Positions 41,144 to 47,038 of a stretch of 47,038 nucleotides of DNA are shown in pieces. Position 1 is the stretch's first letter. Every line of letters starts with the position of its first letter. The DNA is from Mucilaginibacter sp. Lineage in GTDB: Bacteria > Bacteroidota > Bacteroidia > Sphingobacteriales > Sphingobacteriaceae. The position numbers were made by a program, and so were the translations under genes. The DNA is taken from positions 1-47,038 of the forward strand of contig JAESTD010000344.1 of NCBI GenBank assembly GCA_016763755.1. Direction: 5' to 3'. The notes under the pieces were generated by a model. It searched no databases. It worked only from the letters and a program-made list of their open reading frames with translations, and was not told where the DNA came from.

Positions 41144-42108
41144 TGAAAATACTGGTTATCCGCTTCAGCTCTATGGGGGATATTATTTACACCACCCCCG
41201 TGGTACGATGCCTTAAAAAGCAAATACCCAATGCCGAAGTTCACTTTATAACCAAACCCGCATTCAAATACATCTATGATAATAACCCTTATCTGGATAA
41301 GCTGCTCCTGCTAAAACCATCCCTATCTGATACCATTGCAGATATTAAGGCTGAGAAATATGATCATATCATTGACCTGCACAATAACCTGCGCACAACA
41401 ATAATTAAGCTGCGCACAGGCATGCGGTCTTCAACATACAACAAACAAACGGTATTAAAATGGCTTAGCCTTAAGCTTCGCAAAAATTTGGTACCGCCTG
41501 TGCATTTGGTAGACAGGTACTTACAAACTGTTAAATTTCTTGGTGTTGTAAATGACGGGCAGCCGATAGACTATTATATAAAGAAGGAATACCATCTTGC
41601 TGATCTGTTGCCGGCCTCACATCAAAATAGCTACACCGCATTCGTTATCGGTGCCACGCATTTTACCAAACGGATGCCAAATGAAAAGATCATCAAAATT
41701 TGCAAAGATATTGACGGGCCGGTAGTATTGCTTGGTGGCGACGACGTAAAGGCTAACGGCGATGAAATAGCACAATCTTTGGGCGAAAAAATATACAATG
41801 AGTGCGGCAAAACCACCCTTGATGAATCTGTTTTTTTGGTATCAAAAGCTAAAAATATCGTTGGCTTTGATACAGGTCTCACTCATATCGCCGAAGCATT
41901 TAACCGGCCAATCGTATCTATCTGGGGCGGTACTGTGCCTGATCTTCTTGGGGTACAACCGTATATGGTGAAAGAGTCCATGGTAGCAAGTATCGATCTT
42001 GATTGCCGCCCATGTTCAAAATTTGGATTGGAAAAATGCCCGCTCGGTCATTTTAAATGTATGTGGGATATCCCGGAAAAACCCATTGCAGATTTTCTTA
42101 ATAGTTGA
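41143..42108 (+). CDS. Glycosyltransferase family 9 (heptosyltransferase-like), 321 aa
   Basis: GT-B heptosyltransferase pattern: MKILVIRFSSMGDIIYTTPVVRCLKKQIPNAEVHFITKP at the N-terminus and GFDTGLTHIAEAFNRPIVSIWGGT in the nucleotide-binding half. The Cys-rich C-terminus (CRPCSKFGLEKCPLGHFKCM) may be structural. It follows hldC with a 1-base overlap, so it very probably uses the ADP-heptose made by this operon to extend the LPS core or another surface glycan at the inner membrane. Confidence 0.93.
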   Translation: MKILVIRFSSMGDIIYTTPVVRCLKKQIPNAEVHFITKPAFKYIYDNNPYLDKLLLLKPSLSDTIADIKAEKYDHIIDLHNNLRTTIIKLRTGMRSSTYNKQTVLKWLSLKLRKNLVPPVHLVDRYLQTVKFLGVVNDGQPIDYYIKKEYHLADLLPASHQNSYTAFVIGATHFTKRMPNEKIIKICKDIDGPVVLLGGDDVKANGDEIAQSLGEKIYNECGKTTLDESVFLVSKAKNIVGFDTGLTHIAEAFNRPIVSIWGGTVPDLLGVQPYMVKESMVASIDLDCRPCSKFGLEKCPLGHFKCMWDIPEKPIADFLNS

Positions 42109-42129
42109 CCCTGTTGTGTGAAATTTTCA

Positions 42130-42137
42130 TACATTTG
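42130..42137 (+). promoter_or_regulatory. -7 box (TACATTTG) of the beta-barrel gene
   Basis: TACATTTGCGCCC, identical over 13 bases to the queA promoter context; a TTG at 42105-42107 lies 22 nt upstream. Confidence 0.65.
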
Positions 42138-42159
42138 CGCCCACTAAATCATTAGCACA

Positions 42160-42777
42160 ATGAAGAAAATTTTACTTTCTATTTGCTGCGTATTCGCAGT
42201 ATCTTCCGTATTTGCACAAGTTCCATCATTTGGTATCCGCGGTGGTATCGGTTTCGGAAAACTATCAGCATCAAACGGCAACGTATCTGTTTCAACAGGT
42301 TCAACCACTACCTTTGCTGCAGGCATTTTTGCTGACTTTAAAGCAGGTACAAATTTAAGCATCCAACCGGCACTTAATTATGTTGGTAAAGGTGGTAATG
42401 TAAGCGAAGATGGTGCCGGAGTTGATATTAAAACCTACTATCTTCAGGTACCTGTAAACGTTGTTTATCACGTACCTGCGGTTTTCGGCCACGTTTATTT
42501 CGGCGCAGGTCCGTACGTTGCAATGGGTTTATCGGGTAAGGTAAAAGGGTCTGACGGCAGTAACACCGCAAGCGAAGACATCCACTTTGGCAGCGGAGTT
42601 GATGAATTTAAAAAAATTGATGCGGGCCTAAATGGTATCGCCGGTTTTGAATTTAAAAACGGCTTGCTGTTAGGGATCAACTATGACTTGGGCTTAACCG
42701 ATATCGGTAATGATGGCACCAGCGAAGTATCTACAAAAAACCGTGTATTCGGTATTTCTATCGGTTTTAAATTTTAA
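42160..42777 (+). CDS. Outer-membrane beta-barrel protein (PorT/OmpW-like), 205 aa
   Basis: Sec signal peptide MKKILLSICCVFAVSSVFA is followed by about eight amphipathic strands (SFGIRGGIGFGKLSAS, TTTFAAGIFADFKAG, LSIQPALNYVGKGG, IKTYYLQVPVNVVYHV, GHVYFGAGPYVAMGL, FKNGLLLGINYDLGLTDIG) and a C-terminal strand ending NRVFGISIGFKF. Phe at the C-terminus is the usual BAM recognition end. Small porin-like or structural barrel; no substrate indicated. It has its own promoter and terminator. Confidence 0.9.
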   Translation: MKKILLSICCVFAVSSVFAQVPSFGIRGGIGFGKLSASNGNVSVSTGSTTTFAAGIFADFKAGTNLSIQPALNYVGKGGNVSEDGAGVDIKTYYLQVPVNVVYHVPAVFGHVYFGAGPYVAMGLSGKVKGSDGSNTASEDIHFGSGVDEFKKIDAGLNGIAGFEFKNGLLLGINYDLGLTDIGNDGTSEVSTKNRVFGISIGFKF

Positions 42778-42799
42778 ACAGCCAATAAGAAACGTTATA

Positions 42800-42827
42800 A
42801 AAAGCGAGGCTTTGGCCTCGCTTTTGT
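42800..42827 (+). terminator. Intrinsic terminator of the beta-barrel gene
   Basis: 11-bp stem AAAAGCGAGGC/GCCTCGCTTTT with a TTTG loop and short T-run; it abuts the sixA promoter. Confidence 0.85.
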
Positions 42828-42835
42828 TATTTTTG
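42828..42835 (+). promoter_or_regulatory. -7 box (TATTTTTG) of sixA
   Basis: Exact TAnnTTTG match ending 5 nt before the ATG, right after the terminator. The start site should fall at or within a few bases of the ATG. Confidence 0.55.
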
Positions 42836-42840
42836 ACCCT

Positions 42841-43320
42841 ATGAAGAAGCTATTGCTCATCCGCCACGCCAAGGCTACCCATGAACCGGGTTACATTGAT
42901 TTTGAACGCCCCCTTACCAACAAGGGATTTGAGCAATGCGAAACCATGACGGCAAGGCTCATTAAAAATAACATAAAACCACAACTATTAGTATCAAGCC
43001 CTGCTTTGCGTACGCTATCAACTGCAAATGTATTTAGTCAGGAACTGGGTTTGGCAACAGCTACTACCTACCCTGATATTTATGATGCAAGCGAAAACAC
43101 ATTATTAAAAGTAATAAGCAACTTGCCAAACGAGTACGACTTTATTGCTTTAGTGGGTCATAACCCCGGCATTAGTCAAGTACTGTATGCTTTGAGTAAT
43201 GAACCTAAAGAAATGTCGACCTGTGCCGTTGCCCTGATTGAATTTGAGGCTGATAGCTGGATGGAATTACAAGAAGGTGCCGGTAAACTTACATTATTTG
43301 ATAGCCCGAAAGAAGATTAA
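42841..43320 (+). CDS. sixA: SixA-type phosphohistidine phosphatase family protein, 159 aa
   Basis: Histidine phosphatase fold: KKLLLIRHAKATHEPGYIDFERPLTNKGFEQCE (RHxxA motif with the nucleophile His), VSSPALRTLSTANVF, and LVGHNPGIS with the second catalytic His. Short length fits SixA, which removes phosphate from Hpt-type phosphohistidines, though other substrates are possible. It converges on dprA with a 4-bp overlap of the ends and no terminator. Confidence 0.9.
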   Translation: MKKLLLIRHAKATHEPGYIDFERPLTNKGFEQCETMTARLIKNNIKPQLLVSSPALRTLSTANVFSQELGLATATTYPDIYDASENTLLKVISNLPNEYDFIALVGHNPGISQVLYALSNEPKEMSTCAVALIEFEADSWMELQEGAGKLTLFDSPKED

Positions 43321-44417
43321 CTTATCGCATATGTTTTGCCGGGCAACGAGCGGATGAAGCCCTGTAACTCCAAATCCAACAAGGTCATAGCCAATTGGCT
43401 CATGGGGATGTTTATCTTTATAGCCAGCTCATCAACCCCTAACGGCGATTTGCTAAACTGCAGCAGTTCGTACACGGCACGTTCATCTGCAGAAAGGTCA
43501 ATCGGTAGTATCAATTGCTCCGGCCCGCCTTTTATTTCCGTGTTCTTTTCCCATCCCATGCTATAAGCCAGATCGGCCATGCAGGTAAGCAACGCGGCCT
43601 TGTTATTACGTATCAGAAAATTACATCCCTCAGAATATTCATCCCCCAACCTCCCCGGGAAGGCAAAAACATCACGATTATAACTATTAGCGATCTCGGC
43701 GGTAATTAATGCACCGCCTTTTAAACCGGCTTCTATTACAATAGTAGCGTCTGCCGCGCCGGCAACGATCCGGTTACGCTCCGGAAAGTTCTGCCTGTCG
43801 GCATTTGTTCCCGAGGGATACTCGGTTAAAAGACCACCGTTCACCAGCATTTTGTCGGCAGTACTGCGGTTTTGGCTTGGATATAACCTGTCCAAACCAT
43901 GCGCTAACACACCAACAGTTTGCACATTACTCTTTAAGCATTCTTTATGAGCCGCTACATCTATTCCATGCGCAAGTCCGCTGATCGCCAACACATTGTA
44001 TTCGGCCAATTCTTCAACCAGTTGGCGGCAAAGCTGCCTGCCGTAATCTGTTGCGTTGCGTGTTCCCACTATACTTACCACCCTTAAGGGGTTTAAATTA
44101 TAGTCGCCTTTTGCGTATAGCAAAACAGGGGCATCGCCGCAATTTTTTAATCGTTTTGGGTAGCGAGCGTCTGTATAAAACAATACATCGATGCTGTTAT
44201 CATCAATAAATTTCAGTTCCTTTTCGGCGCGGCGAAGGGGTTCGGCAAAATCCAGCTTGCCAACCAACCCCTGTCCTATCCTCGGTATTTTAATTAATTG
44301 CGTTGGGCTTGCTTTAAATATAGCTTCGGCACTGCCTAAATGGGCAATCAATGTTTTAGCCTTTACATGGCCAATATCTTTAAGAAAAGTAAGCGCAACC
44401 TGGTGGAGTAGTGACAT
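43317..44417 (-). CDS. dprA: DNA-processing protein DprA, 366 aa
   Basis: Binds incoming single-stranded DNA and loads RecA during transformation. N-terminal HhH-like region (MSLLHQVALTFLKDIGH..IPRIGQG), Rossmann-like core with VSIVGTRNATDYGRQLC, ISGLAHGIDVAAHKECL, GLLTEYPSGTNADRQNFPERNRIVAG, and a C-terminal winged helix (YELLQFSKSPLGVDELAIKINIP). An ATG at 44444 would add nine residues, but MSLLHQ is the typical start and a TATATTCG -7-like box lies between the two, so 44417 is preferred. Confidence 0.95.
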   Translation of the reverse strand: MSLLHQVALTFLKDIGHVKAKTLIAHLGSAEAIFKASPTQLIKIPRIGQGLVGKLDFAEPLRRAEKELKFIDDNSIDVLFYTDARYPKRLKNCGDAPVLLYAKGDYNLNPLRVVSIVGTRNATDYGRQLCRQLVEELAEYNVLAISGLAHGIDVAAHKECLKSNVQTVGVLAHGLDRLYPSQNRSTADKMLVNGGLLTEYPSGTNADRQNFPERNRIVAGAADATIVIEAGLKGGALITAEIANSYNRDVFAFPGRLGDEYSEGCNFLIRNNKAALLTCMADLAYSMGWEKNTEIKGGPEQLILPIDLSADERAVYELLQFSKSPLGVDELAIKINIPMSQLAMTLLDLELQGFIRSLPGKTYAIS

Positions 44418-44473
44418 AGTTTTAAGTATCCCGAATATAGGCATACTACTATAAACTATCCGCGGAAATAAAA

Positions 44474-44538
44474 AACTACAAAAATAGTTTGCAAACTATA
44501 AAAATAGTTTATACCTTGCTTTAACTATAAAAATAGTT
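44474..44538. promoter_or_regulatory. Triple palindromic operator of the BlaI-M56 operon
   Basis: Three 16-bp copies of AACTAnAAAAATAGTT at 44474-44489, 44494-44509 and 44523-44538, spaced 20 and 29 bp centre to centre. The junction of the first two is itself a palindrome (TAGTTTGCAAACTA). They sit immediately before blaI, as expected for autorepression. Confidence 0.8.
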
Positions 44539-44542
44539 TACT

Positions 44543-44920
44543 ATGAAACTAAAAGAACTCACCAAAGCCGAAGAACAGATAATGCAGATACTGTGGCAAT
44601 TAAATGAAGGGATTGTTAAGGATATACTTGAGCAAATGCCCGAGCCGAAACCTGCATACAACACCGTATCTACCGTAGTGCGTGTATTAGAGGGTAAAGG
44701 GTTTATAGATCATAAAGCATATGGGAACTCGCATGTGTACTTCCCTGTCATCAGCGAGGCCGATTATAAAAAGTTCAGCGTTAATAAACTGATGACCAAC
44801 TATTTTGATAACTCTTACAAAAGCCTGGTATCATTTATTGCTGATGAAAATAAACTGGGCGTAAAAGAACTTGATGAACTAAGTGCATTGATTGAAAAAC
44901 TTAAATCAGAAAAGAAATGA
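44543..44920 (+). CDS. BlaI/MecI/CopY-family transcriptional repressor, 125 aa
   Basis: Winged-helix repressor: LTKAEEQIMQILWQLNEGIVKDILEQMPEPKPAYNTVSTVVRVLEGKGFIDHKAYGNSHVYFPVISE is the full DNA-binding domain, followed by a helical dimerisation tail. Known members repress their own operon and are cleaved or released by a partner membrane metalloprotease. The stop overlaps the start of the M56 gene by 3 bases (ATGA), and three palindromes lie just upstream, so autorepression is likely. Confidence 0.95.
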   Translation: MKLKELTKAEEQIMQILWQLNEGIVKDILEQMPEPKPAYNTVSTVVRVLEGKGFIDHKAYGNSHVYFPVISEADYKKFSVNKLMTNYFDNSYKSLVSFIADENKLGVKELDELSALIEKLKSEKK

Positions 44921-47038
44921 ACTGGCTACATTACCTCATCGAAGCAAATATTTACCTGCTGGCATTTTATTTATGCTACCGTTTGCTGCTTGCCAATAAT
45001 ACGCATTACACGCTCGGCCGGGTGTATCTTATCTCGTCGTGTGTGCTGGCGTTCTTTATCCCGCTTACGCAGGTGAGTTTTTTAAAGCCCGCAACAGATA
45101 CAGTTACTCAAGTGGTTGCACAAACCTCGTATGTTGTACCTACCGCGATAAAAATTAAGCAGCCTGTTGCTAATCAATCATTTAGCCTTACTGCTGATGA
45201 TATTATATCTTATTTATATACAGTAGGGGCTATCATCGCTGCTACAGTTCTGATTGTAAGGCTTATTCGCATATTTTCAATCACCCGCTCCGGCAAATCT
45301 CAGGATCAGGGATATTATCAACGCGTTGAATTACCTGACGGGGAAACTGCGTTTTCATTTTTCAACTATCTCTACATAGGTACCGATCTTCAACAACCTG
45401 AAACAATTATAGCACATGAACTGGTACATATCCGTCAAAAACACTCATTGGATATACTTTTCCTTGAGCTGCTGAAGATCGTTAACTGGTTTAGCCCCGT
45501 GGTTTACCTGGTGCAGCAGAGCCTTAGAACACTCCACGAATATATTGCCGATGAACAAACCGCTGCCCGCGAAAACAATGCACTTGCCTATTCATCATTC
45601 CTGCTGAATAACGCATATGGCCTGCCGGGTGCGCCGGTTACGCATTCTTTCTTTAACGATAATCTACTAAAAAGGAGAATAATCATGTTAAACCAAAAAC
45701 GATCAGGTAAGTTAGCAAGGCTAAAATACCTGGTAGCAGTACCGCTTTGCGCGGGGATGCTATGTACATCAACATTACTATTCAGTAAAGATTACGGGGT
45801 GATAGACCTTGCGCCGGGTAAAAAAGCCATTACGCAAACTACACAACAAAAGTCTGATACAGCCTTCGCCGCGAGGCCGCCTGTTATTATCAAAAACGGC
45901 AATATTATACAAGAGAACGGATACCTTATCAATAATGAAAAAGAATATTTTACCGTAACCGTCACTGATACAGAGGGTAATGAAAAAACCTACAACAGCA
46001 CAGATGCCACGGCTGCCGAACGCAAAATGCTTGCGGACAACTATGGCTACAAGTTTTTTAATTATGACATGAAAGGCTATTTGAAACGTGTTAACGCGCC
46101 GCCAACTAAAGCCAGTCAAAAATTGCCACCACCGCCCCCGCCAACGCCCGTAAAAACACCTTTCCTTACTTTTGTAACGTATGTAAGCGCTACTGTAAAA
46201 TACCCCGAGCAAGCTGTAAAAAATAAAGAAACCGGCGGAGCTATCTTAAATTTCAAAGTGAACAGCACCGGTAATATTACCGATGCAAGTGTTGCGGGTA
46301 AAACAAACTCAGCACTAAATAAAGCGGTAGAAAATGCTGCAAACGGTTTTAAAGGAAAAGTAAAAGCTCCGGCGGGCGACTACAAATTAGGCGTAAACTT
46401 TATGGTACTTGGCTATGATAAGGTTAAATTCCCGGCACCTTCGGTAACCCAGGATGCAAACTATGTTGGAGAGATGAACATTGTAGGCATGACCAGCGCT
46501 CAACGTAAAATGATGGGCATCCCGCCGCCTCCACCTGCAGAGCCGCGTAAAAATGGCAGTAAAATGCCGCCGCCACCGCCTGTTCCTGCACCAAATGTCA
46601 AGGATATTCCGCCGCCGCCACCTGCACCAAAAATGGGCAAGAATATTCCACCGCCGCCATCGCCTGTTGTAACAACAGTAAAATGGACGAAACACGACCA
46701 AAATGACGACTTAAAAGCCTTTTATAAGTTTATAGCAAGGAATGTGAGATACCCTACGGTTGCCCGTCAAAATGAAACAACCGGCACCGTGATCATGAAT
46801 TTTGATGTTAAAAACGGTAAGCTAAGTAACATTAAAGTGCACAAAGGTATACTGCCAATTGCAGATGAGGAAGTTCAGAGGGTGCTGAACATGTATGACC
46901 AACCCTTAAATGTACCTGCCGGTAACTACTACATGCCCGTGTTATTCAATATTGTCAATGAAGCCGATGACAAGCTTATAAAACCAAACGATGATGCTGC
47001 AACTATTGCCGGGCGTATCCCAAAAACTGGTAAAAGCA
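44917..47038 (+). CDS. BlaR1-like M56 metallopeptidase with two TonB C-terminal domains (3' truncated by window)
   Basis: Open to the last base, at least 707 residues. Four membrane segments (about 11-27, 33-52, 104-125, 269-290) enclose the M56 peptidase with HELVHIRQKHSLD (zinc ligands H167 and H171, catalytic E168) and EYIADEQ (third ligand). After the last helix a periplasmic tail follows: a polyproline linker, a TonB-C domain (about 415-500), more P-rich linkers (PPPPPAEP, PPPPPVPAP, PPPPPAPK), and a second TonB-C domain (about 598-681). The protease probably cleaves the adjacent BlaI-type repressor on a periplasmic signal; the TonB domains may contact outer-membrane receptors (inference). 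Confidence 0.93.
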   Translation, partial: MNWLHYLIEANIYLLAFYLCYRLLLANNTHYTLGRVYLISSCVLAFFIPLTQVSFLKPATDTVTQVVAQTSYVVPTAIKIKQPVANQSFSLTADDIISYLYTVGAIIAATVLIVRLIRIFSITRSGKSQDQGYYQRVELPDGETAFSFFNYLYIGTDLQQPETIIAHELVHIRQKHSLDILFLELLKIVNWFSPVVYLVQQSLRTLHEYIADEQTAARENNALAYSSFLLNNAYGLPGAPVTHSFFNDNLLKRRIIMLNQKRSGKLARLKYLVAVPLCAGMLCTSTLLFSKDYGVIDLAPGKKAITQTTQQKSDTAFAARPPVIIKNGNIIQENGYLINNEKEYFTVTVTDTEGNEKTYNSTDATAAERKMLADNYGYKFFNYDMKGYLKRVNAPPTKASQKLPPPPPPTPVKTPFLTFVTYVSATVKYPEQAVKNKETGGAILNFKVNSTGNITDASVAGKTNSALNKAVENAANGFKGKVKAPAGDYKLGVNFMVLGYDKVKFPAPSVTQDANYVGEMNIVGMTSAQRKMMGIPPPPPAEPRKNGSKMPPPPPVPAPNVKDIPPPPPAPKMGKNIPPPPSPVVTTVKWTKHDQNDDLKAFYKFIARNVRYPTVARQNETTGTVIMNFDVKNGKLSNIKVHKGILPIADEEVQRVLNMYDQPLNVPAGNYYMPVLFNIVNEADDKLIKPNDDAATIAGRIPKTGKS

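Noticed and set aside
45778..46212. Minus-strand frame of 144 residues (and a second at 46387-46701)
   Set aside because: Antisense shadow of the M56/TonB gene; the Arg/Trp-rich composition arises from reading proline-rich codons backwards.
46129..46670. Repeated CCGCCGCC runs near the window end as a DNA repeat element
   Set aside because: They are in frame and encode polyproline linkers between TonB domains, so they are explained by the protein.

Overview
The window looks like a chromosomal segment of a Bacteroidota bacterium, most likely family Sphingobacteriaceae (Mucilaginibacter/Pedobacter-like). This is inferred from protein style (a GIN-domain protein, a BlaI/M56-peptidase/TonB module, a Q-rich Rho, a family-2 PyrF), from repeated TAnnTTTG-type -7 promoter boxes, from the lack of obvious Shine-Dalgarno sequences, and from intergenic GTCATTGCGAG and CGTCATGCYGAA palindromic repeats that I associate with this group. 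No rRNA, tRNA, CRISPR array, IS transposase or prophage module was seen.

Layout. 1-2.2 kb: end of a cystathionine beta-synthase-like gene, a secreted protein of unknown function and a GIN-domain secreted protein. 2.2-6.6 kb (minus): a non-coding stretch with four REP-like units, then recQ with a coupled membrane protein, and citrate synthase. 6.7-11.2 kb: a 1096-residue hybrid histidine kinase converging on a MacB-like permease. 11.4-17.8 kb: queA, ispD, two tandem tiny membrane proteins, a DUF2795-like protein, cobalamin adenosyltransferase, a GH19 chitinase lipoprotein, two small cytosolic proteins and an ABC ATPase. 18-20.9 kb: gatC-plsC diverging from trpS, then a deoxynucleoside kinase. 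21-23.3 kb: an AT-rich MBOAT/SGNH pair for likely surface-glycan O-acylation. 23.5-37 kb: pyrG, yidC, an exonuclease/GIY-YIG fusion, a PNPOx-like protein, pyrF, rho, pssA, purS, a lone Hpt protein, folK and sppA. 37.3-42.1 kb: a PolX homologue and an ADP-heptose/heptosyltransferase operon (hldA-gmhA-hldC-GT9). 42.1-47 kb: an outer-membrane barrel, SixA, DprA, and a BlaI-M56-TonB sensor module that runs off the end.

Most genes are housekeeping. The most unusual signals are non-coding. At least five intergenic sites hold short arrays of 7-9 bp words facing a reverse-complement array of the same word family 20-155 bp away. The word differs between loci, but two word families recur at distant sites. 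One array forms the queA terminator, another is translated as the N-terminus of IspD, and another ends inside the pyrF stop codon. Other points worth checking: the PolX homologue has lost two of its three polymerase aspartates while its PHP nuclease motifs are intact; BlaI has a triple palindromic operator; several genes have -7 boxes only 4-8 nt before the ATG, suggesting near-leaderless mRNAs; and the trpS -35-like element lies inside a dispersed repeat.
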